Below, one piece after another: positions 22,264 through 32,700 of a stretch of 64,000 bases of DNA. Source of the stretch: Candidatus Rifleibacteriota bacterium. Its GTDB lineage: Bacteria > Muiribacteriota > Ozemobacteria > Ozemobacterales > Ozemobacteraceae. The stretch is taken from contig JADFZL010000023.1 of the NCBI GenBank assembly GCA_015232575.1, positions 44,269-108,268 on the forward strand, in the 5' to 3' direction. Every line of letters begins with the position of its first letter. Positions within the stretch are counted from its first letter, which is position 1. The notes beneath the pieces are model-generated. The model saw nothing but the letters and a program-made list of their open reading frames with translations, was not told the DNA's origin and searched no databases. The position numbers and the translations under genes were made by a program.

Positions 22264-22331
22264 TTATCCCGAGCGAAGGGGGATCTTCTCTCGAAAGAGG
22301 ACAGATTTCTCCCTTCGGTCGAAATGACATG
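22264..22331. repeat. Dispersed palindromic repeat, family 1
   Basis: TATCCCGAGCGAAGGGGGAT and GATTTCTCCCTTCGGTCGAA are inverted to each other across ~20 bases. The core TTTCTCCCTTCGGTCGAAAT with ATGACA recurs at 26843, 29619, 33206, 40172 and 42868, always between genes. Confidence 0.7.
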
Positions 22332-22374
22332 GATAAATGCGCATGGACAAGGAATTGAACTTGTCACGACCATG

Positions 22375-24498
22375 TCAGTTCTCAGGAACTTTGTCTGCGA
22401 GATTTTTCAGCCAGATGGAGGCATTCATGTCGCTCGGAGCACGCCAGTCACCTCTTGGAGAAAGCGAACCGCCAGAACCTACTTTGGGGCTGTTTGGAAC
22501 GCAACTGCGCTTGAACTGACTGGTTTGAAAGAATCTGAATAGAAACTTTCCCAGCCATTTTTTTATATCCTGAATTGAATACTCGTGTTTTTTTATTTCA
22601 GGAAAATTCAGAGGCCATTTTCCGGTAGTTTTGTCTTTCCAGGCGTTAAACGCGAGAAAAGCAGTTTTGTCAGGAGAGTAACCAAACCTGGTTGTGTAGT
22701 ACAGAAAAAAATCATGCAATTCATAAGGACCAATGATTTCTTCCGTTTTCTGCCCTGGTTGCGAATCTTTTTTTGCCGCTGACTTTGTACCAGAATTTCC
22801 TGAATCGCAAGCGCTGTCTGAGTCTTCGTCTGATGGAATAAGTTCAGGGGAAATTTCTGTTTCAATGATTGATTGAAGAATTGTATTTACTTCTGCATCA
22901 AATTCCTCTTTTGAAATGACCCATCTGATGAGGTGTTGAATCAGAGTTTTTGGAACTGAAGCATTGACATTGTAATGAGACATGTGGTCACCAACGCCGT
23001 AAGTGCACCATCCAAGTGCCAGTTCACTCAAATCACCTGTGCCGAGAACAATTCCATTATGAAAATTTGCAAGTCTGAAAAGGTGGGAAGTTCTTTCGCC
23101 AGCCTGCACATTTTCAAAAGTTACGTCGTAAAGCTTTTCTCCTGAGCCGGCCGGATGTTTTATGTCATCAAGCATTTGTCTGCATGATGGTTTGATGTCT
23201 ATTTCAAGTGCTGTTACCCCAAGAGATTCCATCAGACTTATTGCATTAGATTTTGTACGTTGTGTTGTTCCAAAGCCGGGCATTGTGACTGCAATGATGT
23301 TCTTTCGCGAAATTTTCAGACGATCAACGACCTTTGCGGCAACAATCAAAGCATGCGTAGAATCAAGTCCACCGGAAATTCCTATTATAATTTTCATTAT
23401 TCCTGAAGACTGCATTCTTTTTGTAAGGGCAGACAATTGAATGCGGTAAGCTTCGCTGCATCGTTCATCAAGCTCCTGACCGCCGACTGGTACAAACGGA
23501 AATCTTTTGATTTCCCTGTTAAGTAATACCTGATGTTCAGGCAGAATCAATTCAAAGTTAATTCTTCTGAACTTTGAAATCTGATCACGGAAATTCTTTT
23601 TTGAATCCTGAAAAGTGCTGAAACGCATTCTGTCATTTGAAAGACGCTCCAGGTCAAGGTCAGCAAAAATTATTTTCTCGTTCATGGAAAAACGTTCGGT
23701 TTCAGAAAGCAGAGTACCATTTTCATAAATTCCGCCGTGCCCGTCCCAGGCAAGGTCTGTGCTTGATTCGCCTTCGCCTGCGGCTGAATATATATATGCA
23801 GAAACTGTTGCCGCTGAATGGGCACTGCACAATTGTTTCCGGTAATCAGCTTTTCCAATTGTAATATTGCTTGCTGAAAGATTTGCAATTACTGTTGCAC
23901 CTGCCAGAGCGGCAAAAGAACTCGGCGGTATCGGCGCCCAGAGATCCTCACATATTTCTGTGTGCAGAACGAAATCGTCAAAGTTGTCTGCGCAGAGCAA
24001 AATGTTACTGCCGAATGGTACAGATTTTCCGGCAAAATTAATTGTGTCAACGGCAGCATCTGTTCCGCATGTGAATTGTCTTTTTTCATAGAATTCACGA
24101 TAATTCGGAAGATATGTTTTTGGCCATGCGGCAATCAGATCTCCGTTGCATACAGCGAGTGCGCAATTGTACAAAGTTCCTGAAAAAAATATTGGACAAC
24201 CAGCAATAATAAGACATCGAATATTTTTAGATGCTTCCAGAATTTTGACAATAGCATTCTCAGATGCATTAAGAAGGGCTTTCTGCTGGAAAAGGTCTTC
24301 ATTACTGTATCCTGAGATTGATAACTCGGGGAATACAGCCAGAACAGCATTGTTTTCAGCCGCTTGTTTTGCGAGTGCAATAATTCCATCAGCATTTCTA
24401 TCCGGTTCACCCGGAAAAACCACCGGAATGCAGACTGCAACTTTCACAAAACCATGCGAATAAATCGAAAAAAATGCATTACTCGAAGAACAGTCCAT
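22375..24498 (-). CDS. nadE: Glutamine-dependent NAD+ synthetase
   Basis: Converts nicotinate adenine dinucleotide to NAD+ with ATP and glutamine, the last step of NAD synthesis. It is 707 residues, the long two-domain form. The N-terminal nitrilase-type glutaminase has the E-K-C triad in VFPELSISGYSNEDLF, WPKTYLPNYREFYEKR and HTEICEDLWAP. The C-terminal synthetase has the pyrophosphate loop IGISGGLDSTHALIV near residue 370 and LGTGDLSELALGW. A GGAG lies 7 bases before ATG 24498. The last ~20 residues are rich in Gly/Ser/Pro and match the usual KRSCVPNSPKVGSGGSLSPR ending of the family. Confidence 0.93.
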   Translation of the reverse strand: MDCSSSNAFFSIYSHGFVKVAVCIPVVFPGEPDRNADGIIALAKQAAENNAVLAVFPELSISGYSNEDLFQQKALLNASENAIVKILEASKNIRCLIIAGCPIFFSGTLYNCALAVCNGDLIAAWPKTYLPNYREFYEKRQFTCGTDAAVDTINFAGKSVPFGSNILLCADNFDDFVLHTEICEDLWAPIPPSSFAALAGATVIANLSASNITIGKADYRKQLCSAHSAATVSAYIYSAAGEGESSTDLAWDGHGGIYENGTLLSETERFSMNEKIIFADLDLERLSNDRMRFSTFQDSKKNFRDQISKFRRINFELILPEHQVLLNREIKRFPFVPVGGQELDERCSEAYRIQLSALTKRMQSSGIMKIIIGISGGLDSTHALIVAAKVVDRLKISRKNIIAVTMPGFGTTQRTKSNAISLMESLGVTALEIDIKPSCRQMLDDIKHPAGSGEKLYDVTFENVQAGERTSHLFRLANFHNGIVLGTGDLSELALGWCTYGVGDHMSHYNVNASVPKTLIQHLIRWVISKEEFDAEVNTILQSIIETEISPELIPSDEDSDSACDSGNSGTKSAAKKDSQPGQKTEEIIGPYELHDFFLYYTTRFGYSPDKTAFLAFNAWKDKTTGKWPLNFPEIKKHEYSIQDIKKWLGKFLFRFFQTSQFKRSCVPNSPKVGSGGSLSPRGDWRAPSDMNASIWLKNLADKVPEN

Positions 24499-24539
24499 AT
24501 TTTTTCTCCATTTTAATCTGCCGGGTTGTTAATTTCTTT

Positions 24540-24612
24540 TTCCGTGCTCTTCCGTGTTTTCCGTGGTTATCCTGTTAGTTCTTTGCAGTTCTTACTTATC
24601 CGTGGATAAAAA
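24540..24612. repeat. Dispersed repeat, family 2 (CCGTGTTTTCCGTGG)
   Basis: Repeated words TTCCGTGTTTTCCGTGGTTA and ATCCGTGGATAAAA. The same family appears at 27056-27088 and 40255-40325. Confidence 0.6.
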
Positions 24613-24642
24613 TCAGTTAAACGATCGTACAAGCATTTGCTG

Positions 24643-26799
24643 TCATGGAAAAGGTCTGATAAATATTCCGGGACCTTCGTTTTTCTCAAGTAGTACCACC
24701 ACTCGCATTTCACTTGAGGAAATTTTGACTTCATTAATGTTTTTGAAGGTGTTTGAAGTCATTCGAAGCCTTTTATCGAGGGTCTTTTTGAAAAGATGGT
24801 CGTCTACTTCCTCTTCAGGAGTTTTAGAAAATTCCAGAATGAATTTTCCTTCATCAAAAGACAGGGAATTCAGGTTCATCGGGGGAACGTCGAAACCAAG
24901 CCAGTTAAGGAAAAGCCCGTGAATAGATTCTTCTGCCGGAATTTTATCCCAGAATCTCAAAAAAAGTTTCTGCGTTCCTGGAAAATAAGACGCTGTAAAG
25001 CTTACAGGGGCATTTGGTGAATTTGCAGTAATTTTAATCGGAACAGCCTCGCCATTGAGTTCATCTGCAGAAGAATAAGAAAGACATAGCGCCTCAGAGG
25101 ACTTTATTAAATCTGACAATTGAGGAATTCCAGCTCTTTCGTAAAAAGTAAGGTCAGGTGAAATTTCAATCTCCATGTTATCATTAATTTTGCATAGTCT
25201 TTTTAAATTCTGCATTGCTTCTTTTGAAGCATTAAAAAATTTTACCGGAGAACCCATGAACCATGAAGACTTGCCATCATTAATAATCTTGTGAAAGACG
25301 ATTTTTACATTAGTCTTTCCTTCAAGTTCCTGAAAATCAGTTGAAAAACGCTGAATAAGAGTGTTTTCGCCAAGTATTTTAGTAGTTTGTACCGATGAGT
25401 GGAAGAAATCAAGTGCCTTTATTGCTTCTGGAATTTCAGGTTCGAATTCAATAACTGCCGGAATTTGCGCTTCTTCCTTGAAGATAATTTCCAGGGAAGA
25501 ACTTTCGGGAGCTGGCATCATTGTATATTCAAAGTTCCCGGCTGCAGCACTTTTCGAGAAAACAGGTGAAGGAAATTCAAGCCAGGCAAAAAGCATCTTT
25601 ATTGCTGTTGCAAAGCGTTCAGATTCAATTATTCCGCTCTGATTATTTTTAAATACATTGAATGGAAGCATTCCCGGAGCATTTGATGATGAAAAGAGAA
25701 GGGTCTTCGGGCCGTTCTTTTCGGTGATCCTTATCAACAGTTCCGGATAATTGTCAAAGTGTGTTTTAAGTGTTACCGGAAAAGAAGAGGGTTCAAATTT
25801 TGCGGCGTTTTCAAATAACCCGTTTATGAGAAATGAAGGTATTCGTTTTTTTTCTTTTTCATCGAAGAATACTCCGTCCTGATGCTTGAAGTGAATTACC
25901 TTCGTAGTTTTGCTGTCATGGTTAGTCAGATTGTAGTGAATATCTACAGTGTCAATTTCAGATGCAGTTCTAGGAGTAATTTTTTCAAGGTAAAGATTTG
26001 AATTAATGAATTCAAAAAGATCAATTTTGCTGATTATCGGATCTTTTTTCAGTGCATATTTTATTGTCGGATCAAGTACCATTGCCTTCGCAAGAAGTGT
26101 TTTTCCTTCATCAACTGAACCGCTTTTTATAAAAGCTTTTGCAGAACAATATTGTACAAAAGAATTGAATGGGTGTTTGCGGGCAAATTCACTCATATTT
26201 TTGATATCTGACTTGTAAAGAAAAAGCAGCGAATTGAAAGCTTCTGATGAGATTGTATCTGTATGCGAAATATCAGGTTCAACTGCAAGATTGAATTTTA
26301 AAAATCTGGTAAATGAAAATAGGTCGGTGACAGGTTTTCCATCTTTCAAAAGTCTGAAAAGAATTAATTTGCCGATAGTTTTTCCTTCAATTGAATCTGG
26401 TGCAGTAAAAAAAGCGTCAAATAATTTACTGATCGCTATTGTATGGAAAAAAGATGAATCATTTTCCATTTTCAAAATGTCTGAAATCAGCGTTACTGAA
26501 TTTTCTGCTTTTTTAAAAACAGTTTCTGAATCTTCTTCATCAGGCATTTTACCATCAAGAATTGGAAGAAATCGGTACCAGGGAGAACCGCTTTTGATTT
26601 TTTTTTGCAGCAATTGTAGCTGTTCAATATTGCGGGCATTATCAAAATCGCAAAGAACATTGAGTTCCTCGGGTACTGCCGGACTCGCAGCAATTGAAAA
26701 TGAACAACGTAAGCCAGCGACAACCAACGCAATAAATATTTTCACAAGCCAGTTTCTACTGTAAATTGTTTTTGCTATTGGATTTCTGTATTTTGTCAT
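24643..26799 (-). CDS. Exported hypothetical protein
   Basis: I do not recognise this 718-residue protein. A signal peptide is clear (WLVKIFIALVVAGLRCSFSI, cleavage near SIAASPAVP), so it acts in the periplasm or at the cell surface. Residues ~230-270 look like a tetratricopeptide-type helical pair (SFVQYCSAKAFIKSGSVDEG). The rest alternates beta-strands and short helices with no cysteine or catalytic motifs. ATG 26799 has AAGGA 7 bases upstream and is preferred to a start seven codons earlier. It stands between two other minus-strand genes but is separated from each by repeat-containing gaps. Confidence 0.7.
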   Translation of the reverse strand: MTKYRNPIAKTIYSRNWLVKIFIALVVAGLRCSFSIAASPAVPEELNVLCDFDNARNIEQLQLLQKKIKSGSPWYRFLPILDGKMPDEEDSETVFKKAENSVTLISDILKMENDSSFFHTIAISKLFDAFFTAPDSIEGKTIGKLILFRLLKDGKPVTDLFSFTRFLKFNLAVEPDISHTDTISSEAFNSLLFLYKSDIKNMSEFARKHPFNSFVQYCSAKAFIKSGSVDEGKTLLAKAMVLDPTIKYALKKDPIISKIDLFEFINSNLYLEKITPRTASEIDTVDIHYNLTNHDSKTTKVIHFKHQDGVFFDEKEKKRIPSFLINGLFENAAKFEPSSFPVTLKTHFDNYPELLIRITEKNGPKTLLFSSSNAPGMLPFNVFKNNQSGIIESERFATAIKMLFAWLEFPSPVFSKSAAAGNFEYTMMPAPESSSLEIIFKEEAQIPAVIEFEPEIPEAIKALDFFHSSVQTTKILGENTLIQRFSTDFQELEGKTNVKIVFHKIINDGKSSWFMGSPVKFFNASKEAMQNLKRLCKINDNMEIEISPDLTFYERAGIPQLSDLIKSSEALCLSYSSADELNGEAVPIKITANSPNAPVSFTASYFPGTQKLFLRFWDKIPAEESIHGLFLNWLGFDVPPMNLNSLSFDEGKFILEFSKTPEEEVDDHLFKKTLDKRLRMTSNTFKNINEVKISSSEMRVVVLLEKNEGPGIFIRPFP

Positions 26800-26842
26800 T
26801 TTAATTTCCTTAGTACACATAAACTTTAATAAGGAGGCAATC

Positions 26843-26908
26843 TATCATCTCGAACGAATGTGAGAGATCGCATAAAATCCAGATTTCTCCCTTCGGTCGA
26901 AATGACAT
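26843..26908. repeat. Dispersed palindromic repeat, family 1
   Basis: CATCTCGAACGAATGTGAGAGATC faces GATTTCTCCCTTCGGTCGAAATG as an imperfect inverted pair. The left arm is diverged. Confidence 0.6.
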
Positions 26909-27055
26909 TGTTTAATGACCCTTTTATTAAGATTTGCTGTACTGTTTCTGTCTTCTCTCTCTAGCGCTACACAATGAGCTTCTAATCAAGATTTGCAATA
27001 TTATCAATCTATGACAGATGTTTGTAACAAGCAATAACTATTAGCTTGAACTCAT

Positions 27056-27088
27056 CATCCGTACATTCCGTGTATTCCGTGGTAAAAA
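27056..27088. repeat. Dispersed repeat, family 2
   Basis: ATCCGTACATTCCGTGTATT and CCGTGGTAAAAAATC; short copy behind the TPR gene. Confidence 0.5.
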
Positions 27089-27103
27089 ATCTTTCCTTTT
27101 AGT

Positions 27104-29218
27104 TCATTTCTTTTTCTTCAGCTTTTTCTGTTTTTTAATAGTCTGACGTGCTTCATCAGCAAGTGGCCCTGAGCTTTGAGTTTTCAGGTATTCTTCCCAG
27201 ATACTGGCAGCTTTTTCGTGATTTCCTGTTTTGGTATAAGCTCTTGCAGATTCTGAATAAGCTTCAGGTGCCAGAGGGCTTTTCGGATAAAGAAACGGAA
27301 TTTTGAGAAGTTCAATTATCCCATCCTGGTCTTTCCCTGCTGCGATAAGTGATCGCCCATACCAGAGACGGCTTTCTGGTACAGCAATGTCGCCTGCTGG
27401 AAGTTCTTTCAGAATTGATTCGAAAGTCTGTATGGCTGCTGGAAAGTCTTTTGCCTGATAAAGGCATATTCCAATTGCTCTTTTGGCTCTTGAAGCAAGC
27501 GGGTTCTTCGGATCTTCGTTTACAATTGCTTTAAACTGCTGGATTGCGATGGGAAAATTTCCCATTGTACGGGCAATTTCACCGATCTGAAAACGTGCTT
27601 CCTGTCTGAAGTATCCTTTTGATTCACGGATTTCTGAGAATGCCGCTAGAGCGTTTCCTGTATCTTTGAGTTCAAGATAGGCCAGACCTGTTTTAAACTT
27701 GGCATCTTCAACAAGCGCACCATCAGGAAAGCGGTTGATATAGTTTTCAAATGCGAGTATTGCGTCCTGATACTTTTCTGCCTTAATAAGTACTTCGCCA
27801 ATTCGAAATGCGGCTTGCCCAGACATTTCGTTTTTGCTTTCACTCAGCGACTTGAATGCCTCAAGTGCGTTTGTAATGTTTCCGGTAGAATATTCTATTT
27901 CTGCGAACTGATACAAGGCATCAAATTTTGTATTTCCGTCAGGGTATTCTTTCAGCAGTCTTTCAAATGATTCGCGGGCGCCTTTGAAATTTCCCAGATT
28001 AAAATAGCACTCTCCAGTTCGGTAAATTGCTTTCTCCCTGATTGCCGGTTCAGTTTCACGTCTGAGCAATGGAGCAAACTCGTCCAGAGCATCTTTAAAT
28101 TTTCCCTGTGAGATATAGTTGATTCCAAGCTGATAACGAGCATCACTGCATTTAGCGTGTTTTGGATTTTTCTTTACGAAGTCTTTGAAAATTGTTGCGG
28201 CGGCATCGTAATTTCCAGTCTGGGTGTGAGTCATTCCGCGTCTCAGATTCATTTGAATCGCTTCCTCCTGTGGAAGAAGTGATTCAATTTTTGTCATCCA
28301 GAAAATAGCCTGGTCAAACTTCTTCAAATTCATTAAAAGTTCAATAAGGTTTTTCTGAGCTTCAATAACGTTTGCTGCTTTGTGGTCGTAAGCAAGTTGA
28401 CTCAGTGAATTTATTGCATCCTCATATTTTTTGAGTTTGATTCTGCACCAGGAAAGCCCATACAAAGCTTTGTGCAGTATATCGTTTTTTGGCTGCATGT
28501 CAACAAGCCGCTTAAAAAGTGGCTCAGCTTCAGTGAAATTGTTTGAACGGAACCTGCATTCTGCTTGATACAGCAGAATTCCCGGGCGATTTATTCTTGG
28601 AAATGTTTTCAGGGAATCTTCAAATGCCAGATAAGCATCATCATATTTCTCAATATTGAATAGCTGAATTCCCTTGTTCATGAGAACATCAGACTTCTTT
28701 TCATTTGATAATCCCTGAAAGTCGAGAAGCTCCGCATAGATTTCCAGTATTTTAGCCGGCTCATAACCGAATTTGGATGCAAGAAAGCCCATTTTAAGTC
28801 TTGAATCAATGTAATACTCGGAATCTTTTTTTGATACAATCGAAAATGCTTCAATTGCAGATTTCGGATTATTGTCGCGTGTATGTGCCCATCCAAGATT
28901 GTAAGCGCCTCTGTCCCGGAATTCGCTTTTCGGGTATTCCCTTAAAAGTGTGTCAAATGCAGAAATAGATTCTGGTATTTTCGATGTCTGCAAAAGACTT
29001 TCGCCAAGCCAGAACCATGCGCCATCGCGTTTGGAGAAAGGAATTTTCTCTGCAAGAATCTTTTTCAGAACCGTAATTGACTCTTCGTAAAGTTTTCTTT
29101 TGTACAACCCAAGTGCATATTTATACTGCTCGTCAAGATTATCAGTTTCAGAAAATGCACTCTGAGCGCAAAAAACAAACAGAAATGCAAAAAAGAAAAT
29201 GAATTTTGCCGCTCTCAT
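27104..29218 (-). CDS. Exported TPR-repeat protein
   Basis: A 704-residue protein with a signal peptide (FIFFFAFLFVFCAQSAFS) followed by tetratricopeptide repeats over almost its whole length, e.g. AWFWLGESLLQTSKIPESIS, ALYQFAEIEYSTGNITNALE and ARFQIGEIARTMGNFPIAIQ. Such all-TPR periplasmic proteins serve as docking scaffolds in outer-membrane assembly, secretion or cell-envelope machines; the partner is unknown. It ends in a lysine-rich tail. Its ATG overlaps the stop of tatA (ATGA), so the two are co-translated, and export of a folded partner through Tat is conceivable. Confidence 0.85.
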   Translation of the reverse strand: MRAAKFIFFFAFLFVFCAQSAFSETDNLDEQYKYALGLYKRKLYEESITVLKKILAEKIPFSKRDGAWFWLGESLLQTSKIPESISAFDTLLREYPKSEFRDRGAYNLGWAHTRDNNPKSAIEAFSIVSKKDSEYYIDSRLKMGFLASKFGYEPAKILEIYAELLDFQGLSNEKKSDVLMNKGIQLFNIEKYDDAYLAFEDSLKTFPRINRPGILLYQAECRFRSNNFTEAEPLFKRLVDMQPKNDILHKALYGLSWCRIKLKKYEDAINSLSQLAYDHKAANVIEAQKNLIELLMNLKKFDQAIFWMTKIESLLPQEEAIQMNLRRGMTHTQTGNYDAAATIFKDFVKKNPKHAKCSDARYQLGINYISQGKFKDALDEFAPLLRRETEPAIREKAIYRTGECYFNLGNFKGARESFERLLKEYPDGNTKFDALYQFAEIEYSTGNITNALEAFKSLSESKNEMSGQAAFRIGEVLIKAEKYQDAILAFENYINRFPDGALVEDAKFKTGLAYLELKDTGNALAAFSEIRESKGYFRQEARFQIGEIARTMGNFPIAIQQFKAIVNEDPKNPLASRAKRAIGICLYQAKDFPAAIQTFESILKELPAGDIAVPESRLWYGRSLIAAGKDQDGIIELLKIPFLYPKSPLAPEAYSESARAYTKTGNHEKAASIWEEYLKTQSSGPLADEARQTIKKQKKLKKKK

Positions 29219-29415
29219 TTTTCAGATTTGGCTTCCTGAGATTTTTCAGCCTTGTCAGGCTCAGGCGGGTCATCGTCGAGCAAACCCTGTTGTGCTTTCT
29301 TGAACTCTCTGATGCCTCTTCCTACGGCTTTGCCTATTTCAGGTAGTTTTCCCGGCCCGAATAATATCAATACGATGATCAAAATAACTATCAATTCTGT
29401 GAAACCAATTCCCAT
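29215..29415 (-). CDS. tatA: Sec-independent translocase TatA
   Basis: Pore-forming subunit of twin-arginine protein export. At 66 residues it has the expected N-terminal membrane helix (MGIGFTELIVILIIVLILFG), the FGPGKLPEIGKAVGRGI hinge and amphipathic helix with the FG pair, then an acidic/basic tail. I start it at ATG 29415 with GGAGG 6-7 bases upstream; the longer open frame adds 33 residues unlike any TatA. TatB and TatC are not in the window. It is the first gene of an operon with the TPR protein. Confidence 0.92.
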   Translation of the reverse strand: MGIGFTELIVILIIVLILFGPGKLPEIGKAVGRGIREFKKAQQGLLDDDPPEPDKAEKSQEAKSEK

Positions 29416-29618
29416 TTTAACCTCCAGCGTCATTATTAAAACTATGACAATTTGAGTATAATCACCTACAGATTCTTTTACGTTCTTGCATTGATTTTGA
29501 GAAAATTGTATCATGATGCTTCGTTCCTTACAAGAAAAAAAACGTAGTCGGTCTAACTTGTTACAGGAGGATAGTGCCGTTTTTGCGGTGCATTCTCGTA
29601 AATGAGGCAGTATTTTGC

Positions 29619-29720
29619 TGTCATTTCGACCAAAGGGAGAAATCAGGTTTTGTCTGCTTTCTCGTTAGTGCATGTTTTTATATAACCCTTTTTATATCTC
29701 TCCCTTCGGTCGAGATGACA
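29619..29720. repeat. Dispersed palindromic repeat, family 1 (long copy)
   Basis: TGTCATTTCGACCAAAGGGA at the left and TCTCCCTTCGGTCGAGATGACA (first and last parts) at the right form an inverted pair about 55 bases apart, in the gap between divergent genes. Confidence 0.65.
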
Positions 29721-29775
29721 ACGTATCACATATTTTCCATATCCAATAACTGTTACACCTTCCAGGAGAGCACAA

Positions 29776-32700
29776 ATGAAAATGCAGAAAATTCTACAAA
29801 TACAGAAATTATTTCTTTTGATAATAATTTTTATCACATCTTTTCAGGTTTCAGAAGTATTTTCGCAAAGTTCATCTTCTGAAATTCTTGCATCATTTAC
29901 TGCATCCGAAACGCCTGAACTTTCAACTGCTGTCGATCTTGAAGCACAGACTTATGAACTAACAAGATCAGCAGTTGAAATTCTTCTGAAAAGAGCTCAG
30001 GTTTTTGAAAGTTCACTCAGAACCGGACAGCAGGGAATTGAAACTGAGCAGATTGATCCAGCATCAGAAAAGTCTTTTCTTGAAAATTCCCTGAATGAAT
30101 TTGTTGTTTCTGCTGAAATGAAAAACCTCGCTAACAATCGCAAGCTTGAATCAATGAAGCTTGATCTTAAAATTCTCGAATCGCGCAGGGAAATCTTTTT
30201 TAACAGAGCATCTGATATTGAAACGGAGTCATCTTTATTAAAAGAACGCCTGGACAGAAGCACCGATGAATTGAAAGAGGCAAAATCACTTGAAGCAAAA
30301 CTTGTTTTCAGAAGGGAAATTCTTTTTGGAAAACAATCCTCGTCAGCAAGTGAAACAGCTGCCGTTTCTTCCACTGAAAAAATGCCTGTTTCTGAGGCCT
30401 CTGGTACTATTGCTATATCAGGCGAAGACAAAAAGAAAGCTGTATTGGACGAGCTGATAAAAATCAGACGTGAGCATATTAAAACACTTGAAAGAATCCT
30501 TGTCAGACTTGAAAATCGCAGTGGATCACTATTGCGTGAAATTGAAAAAGCAAAAACCGTTCAGGCTCTTTTTGACGATTATCTTGGACGTTTTCGAGCA
30601 ACACTAAGAGAATTTGAAGATCGCGTAGTTCGCCAGAATCTCGAAATTCAGGAAACCCAGATAAAAAAACAACTTGATTCAGTTCATAACGATCAGAAAG
30701 CTCTGCTTGACAAAATCGAAAGTCTGGAAAAAAACATGATTGAAGCAAAAACAGCTACAGCTTCGAATCGTTTGAATCTTCTAGTCCTTCAGCGCGAACA
30801 GTACAATATCGAAAAAGATCGAAATGCAGAAAAAATACGATATCTGGAATTATCACTCAGATCTCTTAAAGAATCGGTTCAGATTAATGATGTGAAAAAC
30901 AGATTACAGGTTGATGGAAGAGTTGTCAGCGACGATCAGAAAAATCTTGATTATCTAAAAGTTGCTTCGGCAGATTTCACAAGAGATCTTCTTCTTATGA
31001 AGAAAAAAAACGAGTTGTTATCTGCCAATCGACTTTTGCTTGAGCAGGCATTAAAGGAATTTGACAAGGGAAAAGCTGAAAGTCGTCTGAGCTCGGCAAA
31101 AAGCGAAGATATTAAAGAAGAAAAGCGTCTGAGAGAGAGAAAACTTGAATGTCTGGATGAAAATATTTCGCTGGTTGCTAGTCAATCTGCGATAATAGCA
31201 GATTTGCTTGAAAAAATTACTGATACTGGAGATATTTACGAGAAAGCAATTCAGAAAGAAAAAGAGAGACAGTTGTTTGCCAGAAGGGTTTTAAGAATTG
31301 AAAAGGATTTTTTTGAAAATCTTATTCAGGATGTTTTGAATCTACCCAAAAAATTCATTGATGATTTGACCGCATCATTAAAAACTTTCGACCTGACAAA
31401 ACTTCTGATATTGGTATTTTCAACGCTACTTGTTGTTGTACTTTCAATCATTTTATGGAAATCAAATTATTTCCGTCCGGTTCTTGCGGGTCCACTGGCA
31501 GAAATTTTTTCGTGGTTACACGGAGAAATGGTTTTTCTGATTCTTTTGTCAATTCAGATCATCATTACTACAGTATTTCCGCATTTGTACAGATATTTTT
31601 TCCCCTTTATTGTCATCATGGCATCCAGATTAGTCTATTCTATATGCAGACTCATTATCGTGAACATCGGAATACCTTCTGATTTTTCAACTTTTCTCGT
31701 AAATCTTCTAAAAACCGTCGCAATATTTTTACCTGTGTCAGCTTTTTTAAGACAAATTGCTTTTTATTCTGCAGTTTTATATTTCTGGGAACTGCTGTTT
31801 AAAATCTTTATCTTCTTTTCAATCGTATATCTGGTCAGAAGAAGAAATCCGATACGTGCAGAGCTTGAATTGTCTTTCAAAGAAAAATTGAAGAAATTTG
31901 AATGGAAGATCCTGTCAGGTTCATTTTCTCTGTTTGTTTTTCTGATGCCGGTTTCAGTTATTATTTCGTTTCCCGGTTATAACAATCTTGCAGTGACTAT
32001 ACTCAAATACGGCGGAGGTGTACTATTTCTGCTTATTGTATTTGTTACATCCAGAATTCTTTCGGAAAAAACTGCCAGACTGATTTTTAATTCAGAAAAT
32101 CCCCAGTTCGGATTGATCATTCTTTCCAATCAGAAAACTGTGATGATGAATTACATAACAACCAGAATTATTACCGGCACACTTTGGCTGATTGTACTAT
32201 CCGGCTTAATCTATTTGAGCGGAGTATCTATTACAGCTTCAGTAATGGGTCCGGTGTTTGAATGGTTGAAAAGTAACGGGCAGTATCTGACTAACAAACT
32301 GATGAAAATATTCATAATTGTTGCCGGAAGTTTGATTATTCTGGAATTCACAAAAACAATTGGTGAGAGCATTGTTTCTTATGTGAGTAATCAGCATCTT
32401 GGAACCCAAAGCGAGAATGAGAGACGGGTTTCTACGCTTGTACAAATCTTCCATACGAGTATGAAAGTTGTATTATTCTGCATTGCAGGCATTATGATTC
32501 TCAGGGAAATGGACATGGATATAACGCCTCTTCTCACAGGAGCTGGAATCATTGGAATTGCAGTCGGCTTTGGAAGCCAGAGTCTGGTAAAAGATTTCTT
32601 TTCAGGATTTTTTATTCTGATCGAAAATCAGTTCAGAGTAGGTGATGTCGTTGAAATTGCCGGAAAAAGCGGTCTTGTGGAAAAGATTAACCTCAAAACT